NCBI GenBank assembly: GCA_002731825.1
Contig: PCCS01000044.1
Location: 1 to 37,326, forward strand
Length of the DNA: 37,326 nt
Direction of reading: 5' to 3'
DNA from: Myxococcales bacterium
GTDB taxonomy: Bacteria > Myxococcota_A > Bradymonadia > UBA7976 > UBA1532
Shown: positions 16,541 through 25,420 of the stretch, one piece after another
How positions within the stretch are numbered: the stretch's first letter is position 1
Layout: the number at the start of each line of letters is the position of its first letter
Made by a program: the position numbers and the translations under genes
The notes under the pieces: generated by a model
Databases searched by the model: none
Told to the model about the DNA's origin: nothing
Seen by the model: only the letters and a program-made list of their open reading frames with translations

Positions 16541-17417
16541 GACCCTGCCCCACGAGAAAAACGAATCGAGGGTCTATATTGGACCGTTGGTGGAGTTACT
16601 TGGACTGAGGCTGGCTTTTCCAACCTACTCAACCAATGACCCAAATAGCCCATATGCGTTTCAAGCAGGAGAAAAGATTGTGGCCCTCAATTGCGAGACG
16701 TCCGTTCATCTATTCGCAGACGCTCGCTATCGAATTGCTCTTGCGGCTTGCCTCATCAATCAACTTGAATCGCAGACCAAGGGCCTGGATGAGCAGGCAA
16801 AAATAATCCGCGTGATGCGGAGCGGCACCGACATCTTGACTGCCTGGTCCGACAATCTCCATTCGAGAACATGCCGGAGTTTGGCTGAACGATGGTCAAC
16901 TTACCTATCCCAGCAGAGAGGGATCGACCCGGTCAATCAAGACCGGCTCAACGCCTTGTACGAAGGGCCGACTCCATGTGCATCAGTGCGTATTGCAATT
17001 TGGATGGGCTTGCTCAGCGAACGGGCTGGTCTCACCCAAATCAGTCGGCAGCAGTTGATTTTTGCCTGTCTCTGTCACCGCCTTGGGCATCCCCTCGATG
17101 AACACATTCATTTGGCGGAATCACAACGACTGACCCTCGCTATTTTGACAGCAACCAGACCGATTTCGGAGCTGATTCATGGAACGATCTTACATTGCCG
17201 AGAACGTATAGATGGGCGTGGGCAGCCGTATGGTATCGATGGAAGACAAATCCCTGTTGGAGCACAACTGCTCGGTTTGGCAATCGATTTAGACGACTGC
17301 CTCTCGCGTTGTGCGACCCTGGATGATCTCAACGCAGGCTTGGCGGATTTTCTAGGTTCAATGAGCAACCAATACGACCGTCGTTGGCTCGACCTGCTTT
17401 CTCAGACAATCGATTGA
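16530..17417 (+). CDS. Degenerate HD-GYP-like protein overlapping pssA
   Basis: A 295-residue soluble protein. Its C-terminal half matches the layout of the HD-GYP cyclic-di-GMP phosphodiesterase domain but is degraded: HD is H183-R184, the middle His is not clear, the HHExxDGxGYP motif reads HCRERIDGRGQPYG (222-235), and the tail keeps IPVGAQLLGLAIDLDD. Loss of HD metal ligands makes catalysis unlikely; it may be a sensor or binding protein. The N-terminal 140 residues are not recognised. It starts at TTG 16530, overlapping pssA by 11 bases, which implies coupling; a later start is possible. Related non-enzymatic HD domains exist in signalling proteins, so the role is inferred to be regulatory. 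Confidence 0.8.
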   Translation: MSTRTLPHEKNESRVYIGPLVELLGLRLAFPTYSTNDPNSPYAFQAGEKIVALNCETSVHLFADARYRIALAACLINQLESQTKGLDEQAKIIRVMRSGTDILTAWSDNLHSRTCRSLAERWSTYLSQQRGIDPVNQDRLNALYEGPTPCASVRIAIWMGLLSERAGLTQISRQQLIFACLCHRLGHPLDEHIHLAESQRLTLAILTATRPISELIHGTILHCRERIDGRGQPYGIDGRQIPVGAQLLGLAIDLDDCLSRCATLDDLNAGLADFLGSMSNQYDRRWLDLLSQTID

Positions 17418-17449
17418 AAAAAATAGAGAGCGCCGATTCGCAGGACTCC

Positions 17450-17478
17450 TTGACCCATCGCGTGGCGGATCGTATAGC
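17450..17478 (+). promoter_or_regulatory. Candidate promoter for the TPR lipoprotein
   Basis: TTGACC (17450-17455), 17 bp, TATAGC (17473-17478), about 44 bases upstream of ATG 17522 and after the stop of the preceding gene. Both boxes are close to consensus with ideal spacing; the strongest promoter prediction in the window. Confidence 0.6.
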
Positions 17479-17521
17479 TCAGTACGAACTCGGCCCTATG
17501 TCGACATGTTATGAGGTAACT

Positions 17522-18520
17522 ATGCGCTTGATCACACACCTGCCATTATTAGCGATCATTATTGCTGGACTCCAGCTGGGCTGCGAAGAGGATGTCGAAA
17601 AGCAAACTCTGAAAGAGGCCCGTCAAGCCGTTAAGGCGTCACAGTACGACCTTGCCTTAAAGAAGTTTAAGGCTTTGCTAGCCCTAGCCCCGGACAATTA
17701 CAACGGCCTGTGGGGCGTCGCCGATGTGTATGGTAAACAGGGCAACGTGATCGAGCAGGAGAAAATGCTCAACAAGATTCTTGAGAACGAAGAGTATAAG
17801 AAAAGTTTCTCCCGGATTCTCATGCCGGCCCTCGAGCAAAACTACGTCATGCAAGGCAATAACCTTCTCGGCGCTGATGTCAAAAAGGCAGAAGCGTTCT
17901 ATCGGAAGGCGCTCGAACTCAACAAGAAAAACGCTCTGGCCAATTCAAACCTAGCCGAATTGTTGATGAATCGCGGTGACGCCGCGCAGCGGGCAGGCAA
18001 ATACCAAGTCGCCGATGATTCGTTCCGAGCAGCGATCAAATTGAGAATTACCAGCAAGCTCAGAAAAAAACTGAAGAAGCGAGCTGAACTGTCTGAATTC
18101 TTTGTCCAAAGAGCGACTGTGCTGCCCATCTTTGAAAAAGTGAAGGCCAAGCTCGTCAAGGCGGGCCAATACGACCCGAAGACGAAGCAATTTAAGATTA
18201 GTATCGAAGAAAAATTCGACGCTCCCCAAAAAAAATCAGCAAACGAAAAGGCTCTGATTCAGCGCCAAGGGATTATGAAGCTGCTTAACTCGATCACGGA
18301 TCTTGTCTGGACGATCGCGGCTAAAAAACGACCAGCTGATGCGGCGCCAATCGAATTGAAAGCGTCTCTGCTAAAGGGGTTCGCAAAAGGGCAAGACCTC
18401 AGCAAAAAGGGCAAGACCTACACCTACAAAGCCAGCGTGGGCATTGCCCGTGATGCTCTGCTGTTCCACGTCATCGACGTGAACGCGGGTGAATATAAAA
18501 AGGTAAAGGCTAAGAAGTAG
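17522..18520 (+). CDS. TPR-containing lipoprotein
   Basis: 332 residues. A lipoprotein signal (MRLITHLPLLAIIIAGLQLG, lipid-attached Cys21) is followed by tetratricopeptide-like repeats: ARQAVKASQYDLALKKFKAL, then ALELNKKNALANSNLAELLM, then GKYQVADDSFRAAIKL. The C-terminal half is Lys-rich and basic, with no repeat, and has many KKLKK and AKKK runs. GAGGT lies upstream of the ATG. Probably an envelope-anchored periplasmic scaffold. A longer open frame begins at 17384 but has no support. It converges with the DUF423 gene, with a hairpin between them. No enzyme family is recognised. Confidence 0.87.
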   Translation: MRLITHLPLLAIIIAGLQLGCEEDVEKQTLKEARQAVKASQYDLALKKFKALLALAPDNYNGLWGVADVYGKQGNVIEQEKMLNKILENEEYKKSFSRILMPALEQNYVMQGNNLLGADVKKAEAFYRKALELNKKNALANSNLAELLMNRGDAAQRAGKYQVADDSFRAAIKLRITSKLRKKLKKRAELSEFFVQRATVLPIFEKVKAKLVKAGQYDPKTKQFKISIEEKFDAPQKKSANEKALIQRQGIMKLLNSITDLVWTIAAKKRPADAAPIELKASLLKGFAKGQDLSKKGKTYTYKASVGIARDALLFHVIDVNAGEYKKVKAKK

Positions 18521-18523
18521 TCC

Positions 18524-18898
18524 TTAAGGAGGCGATGGCTTGCAAAACGCCATCGCCAAGGAAAACCAGGCTAAAATAAAGCAGAGACCACCCAAGGGTA
18601 CAATCGCACCCAAGACACGGGTGCCCGTGAGCGCCATCCCGTACAAGCAACCCGAAAAAAGAATCAGTCCGATGACCATAAATCGGGCGGACCAACGGTG
18701 CCATGCCTCCCTATTTGACTGGCTTTTAGCAACCCCAAGGATCAGTAAACCAAGACCGTGCCAGAAATGATAATCAGATGCCGTTTGGAACCAATCGGCA
18801 CGTGGGCCGATTAAAACGTCATTGAGCGCATGAGCTCCAAAGGCGCCGATTATGACCGCCAGCGCGAGGACAAAACCACCAACAACGGTCGCATTCAT
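18524..18898 (-). CDS. DUF423 family membrane protein
   Basis: 124 residues with four hydrophobic segments (VVGGFVLALAVIIGAFGAHAL, FWHGLGLLILGVA, ARFMVIGLILFSGCLYGM, LGAIVPLGGLCFILAWFSLA). The GAFGAHAL motif near the N terminus and the FxxASDYHFWHGLGLL pattern are typical of DUF423 (E. coli YgdD-like), a small inner-membrane family of unknown function. Its ATG overlaps the TGA stop of the S41 protease gene (ATGA), so the two are cotranscribed and probably translationally coupled. The C terminus overlaps a perfect hairpin. A role in the envelope alongside the protease is only suggested by context. Confidence 0.92.
   Translation of the reverse strand: MNATVVGGFVLALAVIIGAFGAHALNDVLIGPRADWFQTASDYHFWHGLGLLILGVAKSQSNREAWHRWSARFMVIGLILFSGCLYGMALTGTRVLGAIVPLGGLCFILAWFSLAMAFCKPSPP
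18531..18557. terminator. Perfect 9-bp hairpin between convergent genes
   Basis: GGCGATGGC (18531-18539) and GCCATCGCC (18549-18557) are exact inverses around a 9-nt loop; flanking TCCTT (18521-18525) and AAGGA (18558-18562) can extend it with a bulge. It lies just after the lipoprotein stop and inside the last codons of the DUF423 gene. With no T run on either strand it is a weak intrinsic terminator or an mRNA-stability element. Confidence 0.45.
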
Positions 18899-21876
18899 TG
18901 AGCGCCTTTCAAGATCATAAATTTGCGAGTTCGGATTTGGTCAGCTTGCGTTCGACCAACGATTTCAATTTGGTTGATCCCATCAACTAAGGGAACCAGG
19001 GTATCAAAGCTCAGTTCATTGCTGGCATCGGCGTTATCAGCACTCTGAAAGAAAATCTTCTTATTATTGCGAAAGACCCTGAGATCTTTCAGTGGATATC
19101 GGCTGGCCAATCGACCCACCACAGCGACGGAGGGATGCGCCCCTGTGGTCTCGCGAGGCTCATTTTCAATGTCGATGCGAATCAAGCCATTTGGTTCCAT
19201 TGCAGTAAAAGACATGGGTAAATGTCCACCTGGCTCCACATCCTGTCGACGCACCCAGCCAAAGGCCCCATCGGGTAAGGTCACTCGGTACCAACCCGGC
19301 ATCCCGGCACGCACGTTTAAATGGCCATCTAAAGTGCCGATTCGGGGACTGTCCGCCCAGTAATGTGAATAGACATCAATGGCCGCCAATTTAGCTTTAA
19401 GATTGAGTTTTTCGGGACGCAGCCGGCGTGCTTTTTGAACAACGATGAGCTGCACAGTGCCAGATGTAATCTCCCCAGTCTTAGGATCCACAATGACCAG
19501 ACGCAGTGGAACTTTAGACGGACGCACATCTTTGACTCGAATTTTAAACTTGAGGTGTGTGACCTGTCCAGACTCAAGGCGTCCCGATTCAATCCGACCC
19601 CGCTCAATAATGAGTTTGCGGTCTGGATCGTCTTTGTGACGTTTAAGGATACCAAGCATTGAATCGGCCGCTCCAGCGCCACGATTTTTCACGCGTACAT
19701 TCAACTCGGCGACCTCACCGCTTTGAAGTAAGCCATCACCGTTTCCAAAACGGCGGTCATCGATTCGATAGTCGAATGCAAAAGCGGGCAATGGGGGTTG
19801 AACAACTTTGAAGTTTACGGTTTGGACTACAGGCTGTTCACTGTTCTGAGCACTGACACTCACGTCAAAGTTGACTGAGCCTGGCGGCGTCGCGGCATCT
19901 ACGGCGAATTCAGTGGTCCAGCTCTTCGACTCACCAGGTTGCAACCGACCGAAGAGAAATTCTCGATTGTCCAATTGACGGAATTTGCTTCGACTGATTG
20001 CAGCCAAGCGAAGATAGTCTCCGGACCCATGATTGGTAATGGTTACCGTGACTTTTAGGGGGGTTCCGGCAATGATGGTCTGATTTTCCAAATTGGTTTT
20101 GATGTCAATCTTCGCCTTGGGTAAACCCGTTGTTCGACTGCCTGCTGTCCAATCAATCCCCCTCTCCGCCAACGCCTTATTGACGCTCGAGTCAGTGGTT
20201 TTTCGGCGCTCTCGCATGACAGCTCTGACGTCTCGCAACATCACTTCACGATCCGTTGATTTGACGGTCCTCAATAACTGCGCTGCCAATTGGGTCTCAT
20301 AGTCTTCTAAGAGTTTCTCAGGCATCTGAGCTATCTTTTTTTCCGTCTTCAAATCCCGCAAATAAGAGACCGAATAGGCTGATTTCGATGGGTTTATATT
20401 TTGTCCACTCGCCAGGGTCTGCAGGTGTTTTGGAAGGCGTTTTTCACCCGCTTCGATTTCGACAAAAAGATCGACACGACTTTTGTCAACAAGGAGCGGT
20501 CGGACCTGAATATCCGGCGTCACCCCAATAGATTGAATGCTCTCATCTCCGGGCGTTAGGTACTGAGCAATGGTGAGCTTGAGTGCTGAATCATCTTGGT
20601 TATCATAGATCACTTGAACCGAGCCTTTACCGAAACTCCGACGACCGATTAAAATAGCTCGATTATGATTCTTTAAAGCCCCCGCTACGATCTCGCTCGC
20701 ACTGGCACTGGACTCATCGATCAAAACTGCGATGGGTAGGCGTGTATTTGTGCCGGCTCGTGTGGCCATTTTTGGCTGTCGGACCTTCTGTCCATAGCCG
20801 ACGGTGGTCACCAAGGGTCCTGAGACGATGAAATTATCGGCTATGCGAACCGCTTGGTCTAGCAAGCCGCCCGGATTGCCCCTCAGGTCGATAATGAGAC
20901 CCTTCAGTCTCTTCTTGGCCTTGGATTCAAGATAGGCTTGGGCACGGACCAGTTCATCGTGAGTCGAGCTTTGGAACTGATCGATACGAATGAGTCCAAT
21001 CCGGCCCTTGAGCAAACGCCGGTGAACACTATCGACTTCGATTTCTGCCCTCGGAACAACAAACTTTCGAGGCAAAGACCACCCGCTGCGGCTGATCCAG
21101 ATCACAGCCGGCGTGTTGGGTTCTCCGCGCAGTAATTCAACGGTCTCGTCTGTCGTCATGTTGACCGTACTGTCCAAGCCGATCTGAACGACCTTATCGC
21201 CCGCCTTAAGGCCGGCTCGGTAGGCGGGCGTGTTGGGGATGGGCCTGACGATAACCGGATAGCCGTCCTCGATTTGAATCACGATACCAAGGCCACCAAA
21301 ACGACCGTATGTACTGAGCTTCATCTCCCTATATTCGTTGGGTCCCAAGAGGACGCTGTGGGGATCTAATGTGGATAAAAGCCCGTTGATTGCCGCGTAT
21401 TCCACATATTTCGGTCGGTCGATCAGCTTCGCGTTGCGCTGGATATATTTGAAGATGTCTTTCAGTTTGAAAGACATCTGCCACAGGTTTTCCACATTCG
21501 ATAATTGAAAGCTCTTACTCTCACTGCCCGCTTTGACAAGCGCTTCATCAGGCCGACCTTCGGCATTTTTCTTAATGCTGACGAAGACATCGTCGATTTC
21601 GCTCTGCAGGTATTCCAATGCCGATCCGAGCATTTGTGCTTCGTCAATTCGGCTTGGATCCACATAATTTTCTTTAAGGTGTATGACCGTCCGTCCCAAA
21701 AGCGCAAGTCGAGTGATGTCGTAGGTTGATACGGACTTGCCATCGACTTTAGCGGCCGCTCGATGTACCTGAACGGGGATGGTGCCTTGGTCCAAAGAAA
21801 AGACGCCACTCACCAATGCCATGAAGGCGATGCAAACCAGGACTAGAACCCGTATGATCCGCACATGTATCAACAC
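18895..21876 (-). CDS. S41-family C-terminal processing peptidase with PDZ, CARDB-like and SH3-like domains
   Basis: About 993 residues. An N-terminal anchor or signal (VLVLVCIAFMALVSGVF) leads to a PDZ domain (GLGIVIQIEDGYPVIVRPIP, AGLKAGDKVVQIG) and an S41 peptidase domain with LIIDLRGNPGG, the SASASE serine (about residue 392) and FGKGSVQ lysine (about 417), so the Ser-Lys dyad is intact. Beyond the usual end lie some 450 extra residues: two CARDB-like Ig-type domains (VTVTITNHGSGDY, then LNVRVKNRGAGAADS), an SH3b-like segment (LNVRAGMPGWYRVTLPDGAFGWVR) and a last beta domain. It should act in the periplasm, trimming or degrading proteins. The frame opens at 21942; GTG 21876 with GAGGG upstream is preferred. 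Ends ATGA-coupled to DUF423. Confidence 0.93.
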   Translation of the reverse strand: MLIHVRIIRVLVLVCIAFMALVSGVFSLDQGTIPVQVHRAAAKVDGKSVSTYDITRLALLGRTVIHLKENYVDPSRIDEAQMLGSALEYLQSEIDDVFVSIKKNAEGRPDEALVKAGSESKSFQLSNVENLWQMSFKLKDIFKYIQRNAKLIDRPKYVEYAAINGLLSTLDPHSVLLGPNEYREMKLSTYGRFGGLGIVIQIEDGYPVIVRPIPNTPAYRAGLKAGDKVVQIGLDSTVNMTTDETVELLRGEPNTPAVIWISRSGWSLPRKFVVPRAEIEVDSVHRRLLKGRIGLIRIDQFQSSTHDELVRAQAYLESKAKKRLKGLIIDLRGNPGGLLDQAVRIADNFIVSGPLVTTVGYGQKVRQPKMATRAGTNTRLPIAVLIDESSASASEIVAGALKNHNRAILIGRRSFGKGSVQVIYDNQDDSALKLTIAQYLTPGDESIQSIGVTPDIQVRPLLVDKSRVDLFVEIEAGEKRLPKHLQTLASGQNINPSKSAYSVSYLRDLKTEKKIAQMPEKLLEDYETQLAAQLLRTVKSTDREVMLRDVRAVMRERRKTTDSSVNKALAERGIDWTAGSRTTGLPKAKIDIKTNLENQTIIAGTPLKVTVTITNHGSGDYLRLAAISRSKFRQLDNREFLFGRLQPGESKSWTTEFAVDAATPPGSVNFDVSVSAQNSEQPVVQTVNFKVVQPPLPAFAFDYRIDDRRFGNGDGLLQSGEVAELNVRVKNRGAGAADSMLGILKRHKDDPDRKLIIERGRIESGRLESGQVTHLKFKIRVKDVRPSKVPLRLVIVDPKTGEITSGTVQLIVVQKARRLRPEKLNLKAKLAAIDVYSHYWADSPRIGTLDGHLNVRAGMPGWYRVTLPDGAFGWVRRQDVEPGGHLPMSFTAMEPNGLIRIDIENEPRETTGAHPSVAVVGRLASRYPLKDLRVFRNNKKIFFQSADNADASNELSFDTLVPLVDGINQIEIVGRTQADQIRTRKFMILKGAQ

Positions 21877-22057
21877 GTCGTGACCCTCGGCCCAAAAAGG
21901 CATGTCGTTAAATAGCAACCCGCACTGTAAGCTGATCCGCAATTTTCGGCTAACTCACGGGTTCATTTAATTTTACGGCCTTGGGGTCAAAACCATTCAA
22001 AAGGCTTGTAAAAAGGGCATGAGCCTCCGGAATAATGACGCCCATTGTCTGGTATGG

Positions 22058-22086
22058 TTGACACTCGGTACACGACCATTTAAGGC
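22058..22086 (+). promoter_or_regulatory. Candidate promoter for the response regulator
   Basis: TTGACA (22058-22063), 17 bp, TAAGGC (22081-22086), about 24 bases before ATG 22111. Perfect -35, poor -10 (TTTAAG one base earlier is an alternative). Position and spacing support it. Confidence 0.4.
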
Positions 22087-22110
22087 TGGAGGTACGGACC
22101 AAAAAGGAAA

Positions 22111-22512
22111 ATGGCTATGAGTGTTGAAATCAAGCGACCGATCATTATGCTCGCTGACGACGATATCGAGATCCGGCGGATTCTCGTTCGCGCATTAAAT
22201 GACCTAGATGCTGAGGTCTTAGAAGCGTCAGATGGTGAGGAAGCACTTGAGACAATCATTCAAAGACAGCCCGACTTGGTTATCTTGGATGTAATGATGC
22301 CCACGCTGTCCGGCTGGGAACTGTGCAAGTATATTCGCAGTAAACCAAATTTGGAACACATCGCTGTCTTAATGTTGACCGCCATCGGACGTACGGTCAA
22401 CGAAATGACCTCGCCCCTCTACGGCGCGGACGCCTATATGGACAAGCCCTTTGATATTCAAGAGGTGTTAGAGACGGTCAACACCTTGCTGACCGAAAAA
22501 CGGTCTCATTAG
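22111..22512 (+). CDS. Single-domain response regulator (CheY-like receiver)
   Basis: 133 residues, a stand-alone receiver domain. The acidic cluster is ADDD (about 16-18), the phosphoacceptor Asp is in VILDVMMP, the conserved Thr is in LMLTA, and the Lys is in YMDKPF, so the phosphorylation site is complete. There is no output domain, so it likely acts by protein contact downstream of a histidine kinase that is not in the window. AAGGA precedes the ATG, and a second ATG two codons on is equally possible. It converges with the FHA gene, 9 bp apart. In myxobacteria such receivers serve many chemotaxis or motility systems; which one is unknown. Confidence 0.96.
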   Translation: MAMSVEIKRPIIMLADDDIEIRRILVRALNDLDAEVLEASDGEEALETIIQRQPDLVILDVMMPTLSGWELCKYIRSKPNLEHIAVLMLTAIGRTVNEMTSPLYGADAYMDKPFDIQEVLETVNTLLTEKRSH

Positions 22513-22521
22513 CCTCAGTAC

Positions 22522-23841
22522 TCAGGGGTGCTTGATCGCTACGATCTTTTCTTTGAGAGCCTTTAAATCAGAATCAGATGGACGGTATGTCAAAGCAAAG
22601 TCTATGTGGCGAAGAGCCACTTCGCCCCGACCGGCATCATAGGCCCTTTGAGCCAGGTCTTTGTGCGTGTTGGATCGTTGGTTCCGCACGCTGTTCAAAA
22701 TGATCAGTAATTGTTTTTGTGAGTCTTCACTGGACGATACTTTTTCGCCGAGTTGAACCAGCTTTTCGAATTGAAGCCCATCTTTCGCCCCCGTGTCTAT
22801 TTCCTCAAGCAGGGATTGGTCCGCCAGTATGTGCATCAACTGATCGATGCTAATGGGCTGCTGTCCAATTAAGTTAGCAAGCACCTGGGCATAGGCCAGT
22901 TCGATCCGAGCCTCAGCAAAACGCGTCGTTGCAATTTTCTCCTGAGTCCGGGTGATCTGCTCGTCCATCAGTAATTCGAAATCTTGGCCGGCCGGCGCTT
23001 TCAGAAGGCCGATGCCCAAAACGACCATAAAACTGCAGAGACACGCGATGGCCAGCGAAGCCCATCTTGAGGCACTGCTCGGCGTTTGTTCGGTTTTCAG
23101 AACCGAATTGACGAACGACGCACGTGGTTGCGGAACGCGGCGCCAACCAACCGTTTCAAAACGGATCTTGGTCTTTCCAATGACAATAATATCGCCATCA
23201 AAAAGATCAAAAGACTGCACTTGGCGACCATTGACATAGGTCCCGTTGCCGCTGTCGAGGTCAATAATCGAGAAGCCAAGGTCATGGCGCTCAAAGCGAG
23301 CATGATGACGACTGGCTCCGTCATCCATCAGCAATATATCGGTGTCTAAACCTCGACCGAGAACGAGATCCGGCTGATCCAGATAGACGGTTGTTCTCTG
23401 ATCATTGGGTTCGATGACCATCAAGCGAGCACGCACCATCGATCGTTTAGATTTATCAGGCTTTGTCTTAAGTACTAATCGTTTCCGACGCGGCGAATTG
23501 ATCAGCTCTACGACACTTCCAGGAGGCGCAACACGAACCTTACCAGGCTCCGAGTTGAGATCTTTTGACCCTGTTGTGCTGGCTGGGCCATCTACATGCT
23601 CTTCTATGGAGGCAATCGGTTCCTTAGCTGGCCCTTGGTCAAGTTCAGCCGCGTCGACGAGTTCGATGGCGTCTGGTGATAACTCAACAATGTCGTCGTC
23701 TATAATTGGAACGATCGAGCCGTCATCATCAGTCTGAGACATCGTTGACCTATCGACAGAACGCTCGGCCTGCTTTGCTTTGTCATCAGACAGGACAGCC
23801 GCATCCACAATGGCATCAAATTTGTTGGTATCGTCGTTCAC
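22522..23841 (-). CDS. Membrane-anchored FHA-domain protein
   Basis: About 439 residues. The N-terminal 90 residues are acidic and disordered-looking (DDDGSIVPIIDDDIVELSPD). An FHA domain follows at about 150-230 with VLGRG, ASRHHARFERHD and LDSGNGTYVNGRQV, all phosphothreonine-binding signatures intact. A single membrane helix (ASLAIACLCSFMVVLGIGLL, about 260-280) leads to a helical C-terminal part with an apparent TPR-like end (AQRAYDAGRGEVALRHIDFALTYRPSDSDL). Start: GTG 23841 has AAAGGCG upstream; ATG 23865 is eight codons earlier without a visible SD. FHA proteins of this form act as readers of Ser/Thr phosphorylation at the inner membrane. Confidence 0.88.
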   Translation of the reverse strand: MNDDTNKFDAIVDAAVLSDDKAKQAERSVDRSTMSQTDDDGSIVPIIDDDIVELSPDAIELVDAAELDQGPAKEPIASIEEHVDGPASTTGSKDLNSEPGKVRVAPPGSVVELINSPRRKRLVLKTKPDKSKRSMVRARLMVIEPNDQRTTVYLDQPDLVLGRGLDTDILLMDDGASRHHARFERHDLGFSIIDLDSGNGTYVNGRQVQSFDLFDGDIIVIGKTKIRFETVGWRRVPQPRASFVNSVLKTEQTPSSASRWASLAIACLCSFMVVLGIGLLKAPAGQDFELLMDEQITRTQEKIATTRFAEARIELAYAQVLANLIGQQPISIDQLMHILADQSLLEEIDTGAKDGLQFEKLVQLGEKVSSSEDSQKQLLIILNSVRNQRSNTHKDLAQRAYDAGRGEVALRHIDFALTYRPSDSDLKALKEKIVAIKHP

Positions 23842-23898
23842 TGATACGCCTTTTATCCAACACATCGCTAGGATAACTGAGTTTGGTATCCCAGCGTA

Positions 23899-25272
23899 CT
23901 ATTTACGTGGCTCTTCGCTCATAAAATGGCCATAGAGTGGAGCCGCGTAAGACCGCTGGAAGGTCGCCGCACCGAACGAATTGATTAACACACCCACGAG
24001 CATCAGGACCTTAAAGGTGGTCGTGAGTCGAATCTTACTCACGGCGAGAACAAGAATCAGATAGGGCAACACGTCCAAAATAAAACGGTATCCAAACTGT
24101 TCCCAGCCCGTATTCTGGTAGAGGAACAGAGGTATCGAAATGACGATCACCGGTAACCAAAGACCCCATTTTAGCCACCCGGTGGGCCTCGCAAAAAACA
24201 AGTAAATAAACACAGGCGTCGTCAAGAAGATGCTCATGCCATGTTTGCTCAGCTGAAGGTAAGGATACCCATCAGACAGTCTAGGCAATAAAGTAAATGC
24301 GGCCGTTAAATTCCGATTGATAAAGTGTGGATGAAACAAGCCAAAATCGCGGATACGAGCGATATGTCCACCGGCTAAGTACGTATGTCCGAACTCAAGT
24401 GGATCTTGAAACCGAACATAATTGTAAAACAGTAAAGCCAAGCCCACGACCAGACATGGTGCTGTAAAGGCCAGGAACTTGATTCGCCGCTCGCGAGCAT
24501 CAAACCGATCTCGCTGACCAACAAATAGCTGCCAATAGAAGAAGAGAGCTGCAAAGACCAAGCTGGCTCGCGTCGCAAACGCACAAGCCAAAAACAACCC
24601 TGCGATGAATGGCCTGCGGCAATCGAATGCAAAGAGGAGATAGAGGGTGTGAAAGGCGAGACCCACGACGAGCGCAGTAAACCAAACTTGACCCAACACT
24701 GAACACCAGAGAACGGCCGTACTAAACCCAAAGAGTCCAACAAACCAAATCAGGTCTGAATCGGATCTCTCTATGTATCCCAGTTCTCTCAGATTGAGCA
24801 GTAAGAGCAGCATGAAAACGAGGTTGAATCCGGCGACTATGACTGTAAAAACGACGTCGTTGGTCCCGTAGCCGACCGCTGCGACCCAGGGCATCATCAG
24901 GACGGCTGGGCCGGGGGGGAATGAAACGTAGTTGCGCGAAATCTGCTTGCCCCGATCAGCTTTCGGAATATCGATCAGCGTCTTGCCGAGTGTCTGAAAT
25001 TGATTTGGTTTCCCTTTTCTCCGGGTAAAAAATCCACTGACCGATGGGCCGTGCTTCTCAACTGATGAACCTTTAAGCTCCAATTGGATGAAGCTGGCCC
25101 AGTCGTTGCCGTGATGAGGCCGACGTTTAAGTTCGGTCTGACCGCTGAGAAAGGCATCTGCAAGATAGACGAAGTGGTTGTCTTGGGAATGGATCTTTAA
25201 TCGATCGGCAGCAAAGGCTGCATAAATCAAACCGCCAAATAAAAAGACCAAGCCCAAACGCTGGACGGACAC
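23899..25272 (-). CDS. Polytopic membrane protein, glycosyltransferase-like (GT39/ArnT type)
   Basis: 457 residues with about ten to eleven hydrophobic helices. An early loop between the first two helices carries SQDNHFVYLADAFLSGQ (an Asp-containing loop), and later SFPPGPAVLMMPW and ATRASLVFAALFF. This layout (first periplasmic loop with Asp, aromatic-rich helices) recalls dolichyl-phosphate-mannose or undecaprenyl-linked sugar transferases of the GT-C fold, but no confident family motif is present. It starts at GTG 25272 with GGAG eight bases upstream. It probably moves a lipid-linked sugar onto protein or lipid A in the outer leaflet; a pure transport role is the alternative. Confidence 0.75.
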   Translation of the reverse strand: MSVQRLGLVFLFGGLIYAAFAADRLKIHSQDNHFVYLADAFLSGQTELKRRPHHGNDWASFIQLELKGSSVEKHGPSVSGFFTRRKGKPNQFQTLGKTLIDIPKADRGKQISRNYVSFPPGPAVLMMPWVAAVGYGTNDVVFTVIVAGFNLVFMLLLLLNLRELGYIERSDSDLIWFVGLFGFSTAVLWCSVLGQVWFTALVVGLAFHTLYLLFAFDCRRPFIAGLFLACAFATRASLVFAALFFYWQLFVGQRDRFDARERRIKFLAFTAPCLVVGLALLFYNYVRFQDPLEFGHTYLAGGHIARIRDFGLFHPHFINRNLTAAFTLLPRLSDGYPYLQLSKHGMSIFLTTPVFIYLFFARPTGWLKWGLWLPVIVISIPLFLYQNTGWEQFGYRFILDVLPYLILVLAVSKIRLTTTFKVLMLVGVLINSFGAATFQRSYAAPLYGHFMSEEPRK

Positions 25273-25420
25273 ACCTAAACTCCATCACGAAAGCCCCAAC
25301 TTGAGGCGGTCAAAACAAGAACATTTCCACCGAGGACATGCTTCTACCGATATTTTTGCAACAAGGGAAGGATCGGGACGAACAAACAGCCGGTATGACA
25401 CAATAAAGTGATGAGATTTA

